Positions 24,124-34,538 of a stretch of 64,000 nt of DNA are shown piece after piece. Numbering within the stretch: position 1 is the stretch's first letter; the number at the start of each line of letters is the position of its first letter. A program made the translations under genes and the position numbers. The notes under the pieces were generated by a model. The model saw only the letters and a list, made by a program, of their open reading frames with translations, had not been told where the DNA came from and ran no database searches. Source of the stretch: Cellulomonas carbonis (GTDB lineage Bacteria > Actinomycetota > Actinomycetes > Actinomycetales > Cellulomonadaceae); contig NZ_BMEB01000001.1 of the NCBI RefSeq assembly GCF_014636275.1, positions 310,001 through 374,000 of the forward strand, in the 5' to 3' direction.

Positions 24124-26136
24124 GTGCCAGAGATCACCCTGTCAGCCGAGGGCGTCGAGCGGACCGTCCCGGAGGGGACGACCGGTGGCGACCTGTTCGC
24201 GGACCGCCGCGACGTCGTCGTCGTCCGGGTCGACGGAGAGCTGCGGGACCTGACCGCGACGCTGCCGGACGGCGCCGTCGTCGAACCCGTCACGATCGAC
24301 TCGCCCGACGGCCTCGCGGTGCTGCGTCATTCCGCCGCGCACGTGCTCGCGCAGGCGGTCCAGGAGATCAACCCCTCGGCCCGGCTCGGGATCGGCCCGC
24401 CGATCACCGACGGCTTCTACTACGACTTCGACGTCGAGACGCCGTTCACGCCCGAGGACCTCAAGGCGGTCGAGAAGGTCATGCAGCGCATCGTGCGCGA
24501 GGGCCAGACCTTCCGTCGCTGGGAGGTCACCGAGGAGGAAGCGCGGCGCGAGCTCGCCGACGAGCCGTACAAGCTCGAGCTCATCGGGCTCAAGGGAACG
24601 GCCGACGAGGCCGCGGAGGGCGCCTCGGTCGAGGTGGGCCTCGGAGGGCTCTCGATCTACCAGAACGTGCGCGGCGCCGGCCGCGAGTCGGAGCAGGTCG
24701 TCTGGCAGGACCTGTGCCGCGGGCCGCACCTGCCCAGCACCAGGCTCATCGGCAACGGCTTCCAGCTCATGCGCTCGGCCGCCGCCTACTGGCGCGGCAG
24801 CGAGAAGAACCCGCAGCTGCAGCGTGTGTACGGCACCGCGTGGCCGAGCAAGGACGAGCTCAAGGCGCACCTCGAGCGGCTCGCGGAGGCGGAGCGGCGC
24901 GACCACCGTCGGCTCGGCAACGAGCTCGACCTGTTCTCGTTCCCCGAGGAGATCGGCTCCGGGCTCGCCGTCTTCCACCCCCGCGGCGGGATCGTGCGCA
25001 TGGAGATGGAGGACTACTCGCGTCGGCGGCACGTCGAGGCCGGGTACTCGTTCGTCAACACCCCGCACATCACCAAGGCGCGCCTGTACGAGATCTCGCA
25101 GCACCTGTCGTGGTACGCGGAGGGCATGTACCCCCCGATGCACCTCGACGAGGAGCGTGACGCCGACGGGACGGTCCGCAGGGCGGGGCAGGACTACTAC
25201 CTCAAGCCGATGAACTGCCCGATGCACAACCTCGTGTACCGGTCCCGCGGTCGCTCGTACCGTGAGCTGCCGCTGCGCCTGTTCGAGTTCGGGACCGTGT
25301 ACCGGTACGAGAAGTCCGGCGTCGTGCACGGCATGACCCGGGCGCGCGGCTTCACGCAGGACGACGCGCACATCTACTGCACCCGCGAGCAGATGCGCGA
25401 CGAGCTCGCGAGCCTGCTGACCTTCGTCCTCGAGCTGCTGAAGGACTACGGCCTGACCGACTTCTACCTCGAGCTGTCCACCCGGAACCCCGAGAAGTCG
25501 GTCGGTGCCGACGAGGTGTGGGAGGAGGCGACCCGCACGCTCGAGGAGGTCGCCACGGCGTCCGGGCTGGACCTCGTGCCCGACCCGGGGGGTGCCGCGT
25601 TCTACGGGCCCAAGATCTCGGTCCAGGCCAAGGACGCGATCGGGCGGACGTGGCAGATGTCGACGATCCAGCTCGACTTCAACCTGCCCGAGCTGTTCGA
25701 CCTCGAGTACACCGCGCCCGACGGCTCGCGGCAGCGTCCCGTCATGATCCACCGCGCGCTGTTCGGCTCGATCGAGCGGTTCTTCGCCGTGCTGACCGAG
25801 CACTACGCGGGGGCCTTCCCCGCGTGGCTCGCACCGGTGCAGGTCCTCGCGGTGCCCGTCGCCGAACCGTTCAACGACCACCTGCTCGCGGTGGTCGACC
25901 GTCTGCGCGCCGAGGGCGTGCGGGCCGAGGTCGACCTGTCCGACGACCGGTTCGGCAAGAAGATCCGCACCGCGAGCACGCAGAAGGTCCCGTTCGTGCT
26001 CATCGCCGGGGGGGAGGACGTCGCGGCGGACGCCGTGTCGTTCCGGTATCGCGACGGGCGGCAGGACAACGGCGTGCCCGTGGACGAGGCCGTCCGCCGG
26101 ATCGTGGAGGCGGTCCGGACGCGGGCCCAGGTGTGA
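24124..26136 (+). CDS. thrS: Threonyl-tRNA synthetase
   Basis: 670 residues from GTG 24124. The N-terminal TGS domain ([20 protein letters not shown]) is followed by the editing domain with [11 protein letters not shown], then the class II core: [16 protein letters not shown] with the zinc/active-site cysteine, [20 protein letters not shown], and motif 3 [12 protein letters not shown]. The anticodon-binding domain is at the C-terminus. It opens a six-gene chain of overlapping genes (HIT, pgsA, acyltransferase, pimA, LemA-like, PrsW). Confidence 0.97.
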   Translation: MPEITLSAEGVERTVPEGTTGGDLFADRRDVVVVRVDGELRDLTATLPDGAVVEPVTIDSPDGLAVLRHSAAHVLAQAVQEINPSARLGIGPPITDGFYYDFDVETPFTPEDLKAVEKVMQRIVREGQTFRRWEVTEEEARRELADEPYKLELIGLKGTADEAAEGASVEVGLGGLSIYQNVRGAGRESEQVVWQDLCRGPHLPSTRLIGNGFQLMRSAAAYWRGSEKNPQLQRVYGTAWPSKDELKAHLERLAEAERRDHRRLGNELDLFSFPEEIGSGLAVFHPRGGIVRMEMEDYSRRRHVEAGYSFVNTPHITKARLYEISQHLSWYAEGMYPPMHLDEERDADGTVRRAGQDYYLKPMNCPMHNLVYRSRGRSYRELPLRLFEFGTVYRYEKSGVVHGMTRARGFTQDDAHIYCTREQMRDELASLLTFVLELLKDYGLTDFYLELSTRNPEKSVGADEVWEEATRTLEEVATASGLDLVPDPGGAAFYGPKISVQAKDAIGRTWQMSTIQLDFNLPELFDLEYTAPDGSRQRPVMIHRALFGSIERFFAVLTEHYAGAFPAWLAPVQVLAVPVAEPFNDHLLAVVDRLRAEGVRAEVDLSDDRFGKKIRTASTQKVPFVLIAGGEDVAADAVSFRYRDGRQDNGVPVDEAVRRIVEAVRTRAQV

Positions 26137-26759
26137 CCGTGCCCGAGGACCCGACCGCCGACGTCACCGGCGCGGCCGGCGTCCCGACGACCGTGCCGGC
26201 CGGCGACCTCGCGGGCGTCCCCGACGGGTTCGGGAGGCTCTGGACGCCGCACCGCATGGCGTACATCGGGGGCCAGGACAAGCCGGCCGACGACGGGTCG
26301 GGCGCGTGCCCGTTCTGCCGCGCCGGCGCATCGTCCGACGACGCCGAGGCGCTCGTCGTCGCGCGCGGGACGTACGCCTTCGTGGTGCTCAACCTCTACC
26401 CGTACAACTCCGGCCACGCGATGGTCGTGCCCTTCCGGCACGTCGCGGACTACACCGAGCTCACGCACGCCGAGACGGTCGAGGTCGCGGACCTCACCCG
26501 GACGACGATGCAGGTGCTCCGCGCCGTCATGGGGCCGCAGGGCTTCAACCTGGGCATGAACCAGGGTGCGGTCGCAGGGGCCGGCATCGCCGCGCACCTC
26601 CACCAGCACGTCGTGCCCCGGTGGGCGGGCGACAGCAACTTCCTGCCGATCGTCGGCCGCACCAAGGCCATGCCCGAGCTCCTGGCCGACACGCGCCGCC
26701 GCCTCGCCGACGCCTGGCCCATCGACGCCCACGGACCGGAAGGGCTGACCGGCAGGTGA
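26133..26759 (+). CDS. HIT-family AP4A phosphorylase-like protein
   Basis: 208 residues from GTG 26133, overlapping the thrS stop as GTGA (GTG 26139 is also possible). The histidine triad is [10 protein letters not shown] (His155, His157, His159), preceded by a CPFC zinc pair (Cys59, Cys62) and [15 protein letters not shown]. Position directly after thrS and before pgsA equals that of Rv2613c of M. tuberculosis, shown to be a diadenosine tetraphosphate phosphorylase. The role here is likely Ap4A turnover, a by-product of tRNA synthetases. Confidence 0.9.
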   Translation: MTVPEDPTADVTGAAGVPTTVPAGDLAGVPDGFGRLWTPHRMAYIGGQDKPADDGSGACPFCRAGASSDDAEALVVARGTYAFVVLNLYPYNSGHAMVVPFRHVADYTELTHAETVEVADLTRTTMQVLRAVMGPQGFNLGMNQGAVAGAGIAAHLHQHVVPRWAGDSNFLPIVGRTKAMPELLADTRRRLADAWPIDAHGPEGLTGR

Positions 26760-27382
26760 TGAGAAGGCTCCGCTCCGTCGTGGCTCGCGTCGTCGACCCC
26801 GTGGCCGACGCGCTCCTGCGCTCGGGGGTCCACCCGGACGCCGTCACGGTCGCCGGCACGGTCGGCGTCGTCGTCGCGGCGCTGGTGCTGCTCCCGCTCG
26901 GCCACCTCGTGGCCGGGCCCCTGGTCATCACGGTGTTCGCGCTCACCGACCTGCTCGACGGCACGATGGCCCGCCGGTCCGGGCGCGTGAGTCCCTGGGG
27001 TGCGTTCCTCGACTCGACCCTCGACCGGTTCGGCGACGGCGCGATCTTCGCGGGGCTCGTGGTCTACCTCGCGAGCCGCGGGGACGACCAGGTCGGTGCC
27101 GCGCTCGCCCTGGCCGCGCTGGTCCTGGGCTCGATCGTCCCGTACGCGCGGGCCCGCGCCGAGGGGCTCGGCATGCGCGCCGACGTCGGGATCGCCGAGC
27201 GCGCCGACCGCCTGCTCGCCGTGCTGCTCTCCACCTTCGTCGTCGGGCTCGGTGCGCCCGCGGTCCTGCTCACGGTGGTCCTGGGGCTCCTCGCCCTGGC
27301 GTCCCTCGTGACGGTCGTGCAGCGCATGGCGGTCGTGCGCCGGCAGGCGCTGGCGGCGACCCCGGACGGCGGTGCGGCATGA
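26759..27382 (+). CDS. pgsA: Phosphatidylinositol phosphate synthase (CDP-alcohol phosphatidyltransferase)
   Basis: 207 residues from ATG 26759, overlapping the HIT stop as TGATG (GTG 26756 is an alternative). The CDP-alcohol phosphatidyltransferase signature is DLLDGTMARRSG followed by GAFLDSTLDRFGD (Asp64, Asp67, Gly68, Ala71-Arg72, Gly81, Asp85, Asp89). Six membrane helices are apparent. In actinobacteria the enzyme at this locus (PgsA1, Rv2612c) condenses CDP-diacylglycerol with inositol phosphate, the entry into phosphatidylinositol mannosides. Neighbours support that role over cardiolipin or PG synthesis. Confidence 0.92.
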   Translation: MRRLRSVVARVVDPVADALLRSGVHPDAVTVAGTVGVVVAALVLLPLGHLVAGPLVITVFALTDLLDGTMARRSGRVSPWGAFLDSTLDRFGDGAIFAGLVVYLASRGDDQVGAALALAALVLGSIVPYARARAEGLGMRADVGIAERADRLLAVLLSTFVVGLGAPAVLLTVVLGLLALASLVTVVQRMAVVRRQALAATPDGGAA

Positions 27383-28410
27383 CGGTCGACGGCTCGCGCC
27401 TCTTCGTGTCCGCGTGGCGCCTCGCGGGTCGCCTGCCGGAGCCGGTGGTCCGGGCGGCGCTCGCCGTCGGGGCCGAGGCCGCGACGCTGCTGCGAGGGAG
27501 CGGTGTGCGGCGCCTCGAGCAGAACCTGCACCGCGCCCGGCCCGAGGCGTCACCGCGCGAGCTGCGACGCCTCGCGCGGCAGGGCATGCGCACGTACATG
27601 CGGTACTACGCCGAGGCGTTCACGCTCCCCGGACTCGCGTGGGAGCGGGTCGAGGCCCGCGTGCGGGTCGAGGGCGACGACGCCGTCCGTGCCGTGCTCG
27701 CCGAGGGCGGGTCGGTCGTGCTCGCGCTCGCGCACCAGGGGAACTGGGACCTCGCGGGTGCGTGGGCGACGCGGGCGCTCGGGCCCGTGACCACCGTCGC
27801 GGAGCGCCTCGAGCCGGCCGAGGTCTTCGACGAGTTCCTGGCGCTGCGCGAGGGCATCGGCCTGCGCATCCTCCCGCTCGACCGCGGCGGCGAGGTGTTC
27901 CGGGAGCTGGTCCGGACCGTCCGGGCGGGCGGGGTCGTCGTCCCCCTCCTCGCCGACCGGGACCTCACGGCCTCCGGCGTCGAGGTCGACCTGCTCGGCG
28001 AGCGTGCGCGCGTCGCCGCGGGTCCTGCCGCGCTCGCCGTCACGACGGGCGCGCCGCTCATGGCGACGTCGATCCAGCACGAGCGGCTGCGGGGAGCGCG
28101 TCGGCGCGCGGCCCGGGCGCGCTGGGGGATCGTCATCCGGTTCCTGCCCGTCGAGGTGGACCCCGGGACGCCCCGCGCGGAGCGCGTCGCGGCGCTGACA
28201 CAGGGCTGGGTGGACGTCCTCGGCGCCGAGATCTCCCGTGACCCGACCCACTGGCACATGCTGCAGCGCGTCTTCGTCGCCGACCTCGACCCCGAGCGGT
28301 ACGCCGCGGTGGTGGCCGCCGACGACACCGCGGCCCGTGGTGGTCGCGAGCAGGGCACCGGCGCCTCGGGTGGCCACCCCGGCGGCGTCACGGACGAGGT
28401 GGCGCCATGA
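27379..28410 (+). CDS. Phosphatidylinositol mannoside acyltransferase (PatA/Rv2611c type)
   Basis: 343 residues from ATG 27379, overlapping pgsA as ATGA. The lysophospholipid acyltransferase HxxxxD motif is AHQGNWDLAG (His119, Asp124), followed by the LPLDRGGEVFRELV and VVPLLADRDLTASGVEVDLLG blocks found in HtrB/LpxL-like acyltransferases. At this locus in mycobacteria the homologue acylates the mannose of PIM. It is a peripheral inner-membrane enzyme acting between PgsA and PimA products. The C-terminal 25 residues are Gly/Ala-rich. Confidence 0.9.
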   Translation: MTVDGSRLFVSAWRLAGRLPEPVVRAALAVGAEAATLLRGSGVRRLEQNLHRARPEASPRELRRLARQGMRTYMRYYAEAFTLPGLAWERVEARVRVEGDDAVRAVLAEGGSVVLALAHQGNWDLAGAWATRALGPVTTVAERLEPAEVFDEFLALREGIGLRILPLDRGGEVFRELVRTVRAGGVVVPLLADRDLTASGVEVDLLGERARVAAGPAALAVTTGAPLMATSIQHERLRGARRRAARARWGIVIRFLPVEVDPGTPRAERVAALTQGWVDVLGAEISRDPTHWHMLQRVFVADLDPERYAAVVAADDTAARGGREQGTGASGGHPGGVTDEVAP

Positions 28411-29603
28411 GCGACCGGCCGCTGCGCATCGGCCTCGTGTGCCCCTACTCCTTCGACGTGCCCGGCGGGGTGCAGTTCCACGTGCGGGACCTCGCGCGCG
28501 CGCTCGAGGGCCAGGGCCACACCGTCTCGGTCCTCGCGCCCGCGGACGACGACACGCCCGTGCCGGACAACATGACGCCCGCGGGCCGGGCCGTCCCCGT
28601 CCGCTACAACGGGGCGGTCGCGCGCATGACCTTCGGGCCGCTGAGCGCGGCGCGCGTGCGACGCTGGGTCACGAACGGGCAGTTCGACGTCCTGCACCTG
28701 CACGAGCCGGTGACGCCGAGCCTCGGGATGCTCGCGCTGTGGATCGCGCAGGGCCCCGTCGTCGCCACCTTCCACACCGCGCTGATCCGCTCGCGGGCGC
28801 TCCAGATGGCGTACCCCGTGGTGCGGTCGAGCCTCGAGAAGATCTCGGCGCGCATCGCCGTCTCCGAGGACGCTCGCCGCACGCTGGTCGAGCACATGGG
28901 CGGCGACGCCGTCGTCATCCCGAACGGGGTGTACGTCGACGAGTTCGTGCGTGCGCGGCCGGACGCCCGGTGGACGGGCACGCCCGACGCGCCCACGATC
29001 GCGTTCCTGGGCAGGCTCGACGAGCCGCGCAAGGGCCTGCCGGTCCTGACGGCGGCGATCCCGCAGGTGCTCGAGACGTTCCCGGGCGCGCGGTTCCTCG
29101 TCGCGGGCCGCGGCGAGGCGGGCGAGGCCGAGGCGCGCGAGACGCTCGGCGAGCACGCCCGCTCGGTCGAGTTCCTGGGCGGGATCTCAGACGAGGAGAA
29201 GGCGTCGCTGCTCGGCTCGGTCGACGCCTACGTCGCGCCGCAGACCGGCGGCGAGAGCTTCGGCATCGTGCTCGTCGAGGCGATGAGCGCCGGCGCGGCG
29301 GTCGTCGCGAGCGACCTCGGTGCGTTCCGCCGCGTGCTCGACGAGGGGCGAGCCGGTGTCCTCTTCCGCAGGGGTGACCCGGCCGACCTCGCCGCGACGC
29401 TCGTGCGCGTGCTCGGCGACGCCGCGCTGCGCCGCGAGGTCACCGAGAACGCGTCGCGCGTCGTGCGTCGGTACGACTGGTCGACCGTGACCCAGCAGGT
29501 GCTCACGGTGTACGAGATGGTGCTCGCCGCGGCCGACGGCGCCGTCGCCGAGGACCCGCGCTCCGTCCGCTCGCTGTGGACCGGCCTGCGGGGTGCGTCG
29601 TGA
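28407..29603 (+). CDS. pimA: Phosphatidylinositol alpha-mannosyltransferase PimA
   Basis: 398 residues from ATG 28407, overlapping the previous gene as ATGA. GT4 family, GT-B fold: VCPYSFDVPGGVQFHVRDLA at the N-terminus, LHLHEPVTPSLGML, then TIAFLGRLDEPRKGLPVL (nucleotide-sugar domain) and APQTGGESFGIVLVEAMSAG with the EX7E glutamates. Family knowledge: transfers mannose from GDP-mannose to phosphatidyl-myo-inositol on the cytoplasmic face. The final part from about residue 375 is linker-like. Confidence 0.95.
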   Translation: MSDRPLRIGLVCPYSFDVPGGVQFHVRDLARALEGQGHTVSVLAPADDDTPVPDNMTPAGRAVPVRYNGAVARMTFGPLSAARVRRWVTNGQFDVLHLHEPVTPSLGMLALWIAQGPVVATFHTALIRSRALQMAYPVVRSSLEKISARIAVSEDARRTLVEHMGGDAVVIPNGVYVDEFVRARPDARWTGTPDAPTIAFLGRLDEPRKGLPVLTAAIPQVLETFPGARFLVAGRGEAGEAEARETLGEHARSVEFLGGISDEEKASLLGSVDAYVAPQTGGESFGIVLVEAMSAGAAVVASDLGAFRRVLDEGRAGVLFRRGDPADLAATLVRVLGDAALRREVTENASRVVRRYDWSTVTQQVLTVYEMVLAAADGAVAEDPRSVRSLWTGLRGAS

Positions 29604-30271
29604 CGTGGTCGGAGGTCGCGTTCGTCGCGCTCGTCGTCGTGCTCGTGCTCGTGTGGTCGGTCTGGGTCGCGGCGACGCGGCTGGACCGGCTGCACCGGAA
29701 GGTCGGGGCGTCGCGCTCGGCGCTCGAGAACCAGCTCGTGCGGCGGGCGTCCGTGGCGGCGGAGATCGCCGCGACCGGCGTGCTCGACCCGGTGAGCTCG
29801 GTGCTCGTCGCCGACGCCGCGTGGTCGGCCCTGGCCGTCGGCGGGCACGGGGCCTCGGACCTGATCGCCCTGGTGCCCGACCTCGCAGCGGAGGCCCGGC
29901 GCGTCGGTCCCGACGCGGACGCGCCGGCGCCCGGCGAGGCGTCCCGCGCACCCGCCGGCGCGGCGGAGCGCGAGTCCGCGGAGAGCGAGCTGTCCCGCAC
30001 GCTCCGGACGGCCCTGGACGACCCCTCCGAGGTCGTGGCGATCTCGGAGGAGCCGCTGGGTGCGGAGCTGCTCGAGGCGCTCGCCGCGGCCTGGTACCGG
30101 GTCGAGCTCGCGCGCCGGTTCCACAACGAGGCGGTCGCCCAGACGCAGCGCATGCGGCGCACCGCGCTGGTGCGTCTCCTCCGCCTGCACGGGCACGCAC
30201 CGATGCCGCGCACGGTCGAGATCGACGACGGCTGGCCCGACGGCCTCCCGCGTCCGGGGCACGCCGCATGA
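29600..30271 (+). CDS. LemA-like membrane protein
   Basis: 223 residues from GTG 29600, overlapping pimA as GTGA. One N-terminal helix (VAFVALVVVLVLVWSVWVA) is followed by a long helical domain, RLDRLHRKVGASRSALENQL, and WYRVELARRFHNEAVAQTQR; the last block resembles the ARRFYN-AV region of LemA proteins. Residues about 115-135 are an Ala/Pro linker. Function unknown; LemA proteins are membrane-anchored helical bundles. Wedged between pimA and a PrsW protease, which suggests a role in membrane homeostasis. Confidence 0.7.
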   Translation: MTWSEVAFVALVVVLVLVWSVWVAATRLDRLHRKVGASRSALENQLVRRASVAAEIAATGVLDPVSSVLVADAAWSALAVGGHGASDLIALVPDLAAEARRVGPDADAPAPGEASRAPAGAAERESAESELSRTLRTALDDPSEVVAISEEPLGAELLEALAAAWYRVELARRFHNEAVAQTQRMRRTALVRLLRLHGHAPMPRTVEIDDGWPDGLPRPGHAA

Positions 30272-31443
30272 GCCTGCCCGGAGGACCGACGACACCCGTG
30301 CCGTCGTCGGTGCTTGCGCCGCTCGTCCCGCCCCGCGTGCGCCCGGGCGCGGGGGCGGTCGTCGTCGTCGTCCTGCTCGGTGTCTTCGGGCTCGGGGCCG
30401 TCGGGTTGGTCGGCATGCTCGTCGGACCGCCCGCGTTCCCGGCCGCGGTCGCGCTCGCGCTCGTCCCGCTCGTCGGTGTGCTCGCCGCGGTGCTGTGGGT
30501 CGACCGGTGGGAGCCGGAGCCCTGGCAGGCGCTCGGCGTGGCGTTCGGCTGGGGTGCTTCGGTGTCGGTCCTCGTCGCGCTCGTCGCGAACACGACCGCG
30601 CAGACGGTGCTGCTCGCTGCCGGGGTGGACGAGCTGCGGGCCGGGGCCTGGACCGCGACCTTCGTCGCGCCCGTCGTGGAGGAGGGCATCAAGGGGATCG
30701 GCGTCCTCGTCCTGTTCCTCGTGTGGCGGCGCTACGTCGACGGGCCGGTCGACGGCGTGGTCTACGCGGCGACGGTCGCGGCGGGCTTCGCGTTCGTCGA
30801 GAACGTCCTCTACTTCGGGCAGGCGGTCGGTGAGGCGGCCGTCCTCGGCGACGACGGCGGCGTGGCGGTCGTGTTCGTGCTGCGCGCCGTGATGTCGCCG
30901 TTCGCCCACGTGCTGTTCACCGCGGCCGTCGGCCTCGCCCTCGGCCTCTCGGTGCGCCGCGGGCGTGCGGCGTGGGTGGGCGCCTTCCCGCTCGGCCTCG
31001 TCGTCGCGATGCTGCTGCACGGGCTCTGGAACGGCAGCGCGAGCCTCGGCGACGGCATGGGCTTCCTCGTGCTCTACGTCGTCGTGCAGGTCCCGCTGTT
31101 CCTCGGCACGGTCGCGCTGGTCGTGTGGCTGCGGCACCGGGAGGCGGTCGTCGTCCGCACGCGCCTCGCCGAGTACGCCGCGGCGGGGTGGTTCGCGCCG
31201 CACGAGGTCCAGATGCTGGCGTCCCTGCGGCTGCGGCGCACCGCGCGGCGCTGGGCCGCGCGCAGCGGCGGGCCGTCGGGCCGGCGGGCGATGCGGGCCT
31301 TCCAGACGGCCGCGTCCCGCCTCGCGCACCAGCGGCAGCGTGCCGCGACCGGCCGTGACCGGCTGTGGGTGGCCCGGCAGGACGAGGCGGCGCTGCTGGT
31401 CGAGCTGTCACGGCTGCGCCGCGAGCTCGTCGGCCTGCGCTAG
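30268..31443 (+). CDS. PrsW-family intramembrane metalloprotease
   Basis: 391 residues from ATG 30268, overlapping the previous gene as ATGA. Eight or so helices carry the PrsW/CPBP-type motifs: [26 protein letters not shown] (EExxK), [28 protein letters not shown] and [10 protein letters not shown], which together supply the Glu and His metal ligands. The C-terminal 100 residues are a basic cytoplasmic tail. PrsW of Bacillus cleaves an anti-sigma factor; the target here is unknown. Last gene of the thrS-led chain. Confidence 0.88.
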   Translation: MSLPGGPTTPVPSSVLAPLVPPRVRPGAGAVVVVVLLGVFGLGAVGLVGMLVGPPAFPAAVALALVPLVGVLAAVLWVDRWEPEPWQALGVAFGWGASVSVLVALVANTTAQTVLLAAGVDELRAGAWTATFVAPVVEEGIKGIGVLVLFLVWRRYVDGPVDGVVYAATVAAGFAFVENVLYFGQAVGEAAVLGDDGGVAVVFVLRAVMSPFAHVLFTAAVGLALGLSVRRGRAAWVGAFPLGLVVAMLLHGLWNGSASLGDGMGFLVLYVVVQVPLFLGTVALVVWLRHREAVVVRTRLAEYAAAGWFAPHEVQMLASLRLRRTARRWAARSGGPSGRRAMRAFQTAASRLAHQRQRAATGRDRLWVARQDEAALLVELSRLRRELVGLR

Positions 31444-31471
31444 CCCGTCCGTCGCGCCACCGCCCGAGGAC

Positions 31472-31477
31472 TACGAT
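31472..31477 (+). promoter_or_regulatory. -10 element TACGAT upstream of pdxS
   Basis: TACGAT is 94 bases before the pdxS start, in the only spacer (31444-31571) between the thrS-led chain and pdxS. A leader of about 85 bases would follow; I see no known riboswitch in it. Confidence 0.35.
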
Positions 31478-31571
31478 GGGGATGCCGCTGCGCGACGACT
31501 CCGCGCGGCCCCCTCGACGCGAACCGGGTGTCACCGCCCCACCGCGACCACCCGCCGAGACAAGGACTGAC

Positions 31572-32474
31572 GTGAGCACCGAGAACACCCAGAACGTCAT
31601 CGGGACCGCCAAGGTCAAGCGCGGCATGGCCGAGATGCTCAAGGGCGGCGTGATCATGGACGTCGTCACGCCCGAGCAGGCGCGCATCGCCGAGGACGCC
31701 GGCGCCGTCGCCGTGATGGCCCTCGAGCGCGTGCCGGCCGACATCCGCGCGCAGGGCGGCGTCGCGCGCATGAGCGACCCGGACCTGGTCGACGGCATCA
31801 TCTCGGCGGTCTCGATCCCCGTCATGGCGAAGGCGCGCATCGGCCACTTCGTCGAGGCCCAGGTGCTCCAGTCGCTCGGGGTCGACTACGTCGACGAGTC
31901 CGAGGTGCTCACGCCGGCCGACTACGAGCACCACATCGACAAGTGGCGCTTCACCGTCCCCTTCGTGTGCGGCGCGACCAACCTCGGTGAGGCGCTGCGC
32001 CGGATCACCGAGGGCGCCGCGATGATCCGCTCCAAGGGTGAGGCGGGCACGGGCGACGTCTCGAACGCGACGACGCACATGCGGCGCATCCGTCAGGACC
32101 TCCGCCGGCTGACGTCGCTCCCCGAGGACGAGCTCTACGTCGCGGCGAAGGAGCTGCAGGCGCCGTACGAGCTCGTCAAGGAGGTCGCCGCGACCGGCAA
32201 GCTCCCCGTGGTCCTGTTCACCGCGGGCGGCATCGCGACGCCCGCCGACGCGGCGATGATGATGCAGCTCGGCGCCGAGGGCGTGTTCGTCGGCTCGGGC
32301 ATCTTCAAGTCGGGGAACCCCGCCGAGCGCGCCGCGGCCATCGTCAAGGCGACGACGTTCTACGACGACCCCGACGTCATCGCCAAGGTCTCGCGCGGCC
32401 TCGGCGAGGCGATGGTCGGGATCAACGTCGAGGAGGTCCCCGAGCCGCACCGGCTCGCCGAGCGCGGCTGGTGA
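31572..32474 (+). CDS. pdxS: Pyridoxal 5'-phosphate synthase subunit PdxS
   Basis: 300 residues from GTG 31572, with CAAGGA upstream. Highly conserved: [80 protein letters not shown] and [15 protein letters not shown]. PdxS forms a dodecamer that builds PLP from ribose 5-phosphate, glyceraldehyde 3-phosphate and ammonia channelled from PdxT. Unlike in many bacteria, pdxS and pdxT are separated by a NUDIX gene. Confidence 0.98.
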   Translation: MSTENTQNVIGTAKVKRGMAEMLKGGVIMDVVTPEQARIAEDAGAVAVMALERVPADIRAQGGVARMSDPDLVDGIISAVSIPVMAKARIGHFVEAQVLQSLGVDYVDESEVLTPADYEHHIDKWRFTVPFVCGATNLGEALRRITEGAAMIRSKGEAGTGDVSNATTHMRRIRQDLRRLTSLPEDELYVAAKELQAPYELVKEVAATGKLPVVLFTAGGIATPADAAMMMQLGAEGVFVGSGIFKSGNPAERAAAIVKATTFYDDPDVIAKVSRGLGEAMVGINVEEVPEPHRLAERGW

Positions 32475-33040
32475 CGTCGGCCGCCGACGGGGCGGCCGCG
32501 GGGGACCGGGCTCCGTGGGAGCTGGGTCCCGACTGGGTCGTCGGTGACGACGGCGTGCCGTTCCGGCGAGGAGCGCGGGTCATCCTGCTCGACGAGGCCG
32601 ACCGGGTGCTGCTGGCCCGCGGGCACGACGTCGACCGCCCCGAGCGGACGTGGTGGTTCACCGTCGGGGGCGGGATCGACGCCGGCGAGTCCGCACGCGA
32701 GGCCGCGGCCCGTGAGCTGCTCGAGGAGACAGGCCTCGTGGTCGACCCCGCGTCGCTCGTCGGGCCGGTCCTGCGGCGTCGCGCCGTCTTCGACTTCTGG
32801 CGCCGGACCGTGCGCCAGGACGAGGAGTTCTTCCTCGCGCGGGTCGAGCGCCCGGCCGCCGTGCACCACGCGGGGTGGACCGACGTCGAGCGCGCGTTCA
32901 TGGACGAGGTCCGCTGGTGGACCCTCGACGACCTCGCGGACGTGCGCGAGGAGGTGTTCCCGGCGGGTCTGGTCGGGGTCGTCCGCGACCTCCTCGACGG
33001 CTGGGACGGGGTCGTGCGAAGGCTTCCTGACGGGCACTGA
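32471..33040 (+). CDS. NUDIX hydrolase
   Basis: 189 residues from GTG 32471, overlapping the pdxS stop as GTGA. The Nudix box [21 protein letters not shown] matches GX5EX7REUXEEXGU in full. Flanking features are [20 protein letters not shown] and the C-terminal [13 protein letters not shown]. Hydrolyses a nucleoside diphosphate-linked substrate that cannot be named from sequence. Co-translated with pdxS, so a link to B6 or nucleotide pools is possible but not shown. Confidence 0.9.
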   Translation: MTSAADGAAAGDRAPWELGPDWVVGDDGVPFRRGARVILLDEADRVLLARGHDVDRPERTWWFTVGGGIDAGESAREAAARELLEETGLVVDPASLVGPVLRRRAVFDFWRRTVRQDEEFFLARVERPAAVHHAGWTDVERAFMDEVRWWTLDDLADVREEVFPAGLVGVVRDLLDGWDGVVRRLPDGH

Positions 33041-33079
33041 CCGGATCTGACGAGCACCGGCCCACGGCGGCTCGCCCCG

Positions 33080-33085
33080 TAGACT
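33080..33085 (+). promoter_or_regulatory. -10 element TAGACT, leaderless start of pdxT
   Basis: TAGACT is followed by eight bases and GTG 33094, giving pdxT its own near-leaderless transcript separate from pdxS-NUDIX. Confidence 0.45.
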
Positions 33086-33093
33086 CGCCCGCC

Positions 33094-33711
33094 GTGACCA
33101 CACCTGTGACCGTCGGCGTGCTCGCGCTCCAGGGTGACGTGCGCGAGCACGTCGCCGCGCTCGAGGAGTCAGGCGCGCGCGCCGTCCCCGTGCGCCGCGC
33201 GCGCGAGCTCGCGGCCGTCGACGGGATCGTCGTCCCGGGCGGCGAGTCGACGACGATGGACAAGCTGCTGCGCGCGTTCGAGCTCTTCGAGCCGCTCCAG
33301 GAGGCGGTGCGCTCGGGCCTGCCGGCCTACGGCTCGTGCGCGGGCATGATCCTCCTGGCCGACCGCATCGCGGGCGGGATCGAGGGCCAGCGGACCATCG
33401 GCGGGCTCGACATCACGGTGCGACGCAACGCCTTCGGGCGCCAGGTCGACTCGTTCGAGACCGACCTCGTCGTCGAGGGCGTCCCGGACAGCGTCGACCG
33501 GCCGGTGCACGCGGTGTTCATCCGGGCGCCGTGGGTCGAGGAGGTCGGTCCCGGCACGCAGGTGCTGGCGCGCGTCCCGTCGGGGGAGGCCGCCGGTAGG
33601 ATCGTCGCGGTGCGCGAGCGCGACGTCGTCGCGACGTCCTTCCACCCCGAGATCACGGGGGACCTGCGACTGCACCGCCTGTTCGTCCAGATCGTCTCCG
33701 ACCGCGGTTGA
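33094..33711 (+). CDS. pdxT: Pyridoxal 5'-phosphate synthase glutaminase subunit PdxT
   Basis: 205 residues from GTG 33094. Class I glutamine amidotransferase: [27 protein letters not shown], the nucleophile Cys in [30 protein letters not shown] and the His/Glu pair in [10 protein letters not shown]. Releases ammonia from glutamine for PdxS. Confidence 0.97.
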   Translation: MTTPVTVGVLALQGDVREHVAALEESGARAVPVRRARELAAVDGIVVPGGESTTMDKLLRAFELFEPLQEAVRSGLPAYGSCAGMILLADRIAGGIEGQRTIGGLDITVRRNAFGRQVDSFETDLVVEGVPDSVDRPVHAVFIRAPWVEEVGPGTQVLARVPSGEAAGRIVAVRERDVVATSFHPEITGDLRLHRLFVQIVSDRG

Positions 33712-33723
33712 GGGGTTCGTTGA

Positions 33724-34485
33724 ATGTCGGGTCACTCCAAGTGGGCCACCACCAAGCACAAGAAGGCCGTCATCGACGCGCGTCGGGGCAAGCTCTTCGC
33801 CAAGCTCATCAAGAACATCGAGGTGGCGGCCCGCGTCGGCGGCGGTGACCCGGCCGGCAACCCGACGCTGTTCGACGCGATCCAGAAGGCCAAGAAGTCG
33901 TCGGTCCCCAACGACAACATCGACCGCGCGGTCAAGCGGGGCTCCGGCCAGGAGGCCGGCGGCGCCGACTACCAGACGATCATGTACGAGGGCTACGGCC
34001 CGGGCGGTGTCGCGGTCCTCGTCGAGTGCCTCACCGACAACCGCAACCGAGCGGCGAGCGACGTGCGCGTGGCCTTCACGCGCAACGGCGGGACGATGGC
34101 CGACCCCGGCTCGGTGTCCTACCTGTTCTCGCGTCGCGGCGTCGTCGTCGTGCCGAAGACCGACGGGCTCACGGAGGACGACGTCCTGGGCGCCGTCCTG
34201 GACGCGGGCGCCGAGGAGGTCAACGACCTCGGCGAGGCGTTCGAGGTCATGAGCGAGGCGACCGACGTGGTGGCGGTGCGCACGGCACTGCAGGACGCGG
34301 GCATCGACTACGACTCGGCGGAGGCGCAGTTCGTGCCGGCGACCCAGGTCGAGGTCGACGTCGAGGGCGCACGCAAGATCCTCAAGCTCATCGACGCCCT
34401 CGAGGACAGCGACGACGTGCAGAACGTCTTCGCGAACTTCGACGCGTCGGACGAGGTCATGCGGGAGCTCGACGAGGAGGAGTGA
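33724..34485 (+). CDS. YebC/PmpR-family protein
   Basis: 253 residues from ATG 33724, 12 bases after pdxT. The hallmark N-terminus [20 protein letters not shown] is present, followed by [35 protein letters not shown] and [16 protein letters not shown]. Family members were described as transcriptional regulators, and the YebC group has more recently been linked to translation of proline-rich stretches. Position between pdxT and ruvC is conserved in actinobacteria (Rv2603c). Confidence 0.95.
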   Translation: MSGHSKWATTKHKKAVIDARRGKLFAKLIKNIEVAARVGGGDPAGNPTLFDAIQKAKKSSVPNDNIDRAVKRGSGQEAGGADYQTIMYEGYGPGGVAVLVECLTDNRNRAASDVRVAFTRNGGTMADPGSVSYLFSRRGVVVVPKTDGLTEDDVLGAVLDAGAEEVNDLGEAFEVMSEATDVVAVRTALQDAGIDYDSAEAQFVPATQVEVDVEGARKILKLIDALEDSDDVQNVFANFDASDEVMRELDEEE

Positions 34486-34538
34486 CCGTGCGGCGCGTCC
34501 TGCCCGGCGGCGCGTCCGCGTCCTGACAGACTCCTGCG

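Noticed and set aside
34486..34538. LexA box upstream of ruvC
   Set aside because: I looked for TCGAAC-N4-GTTCGA before ruvC, as ruvCAB is SOS-regulated in some bacteria, and found no match.
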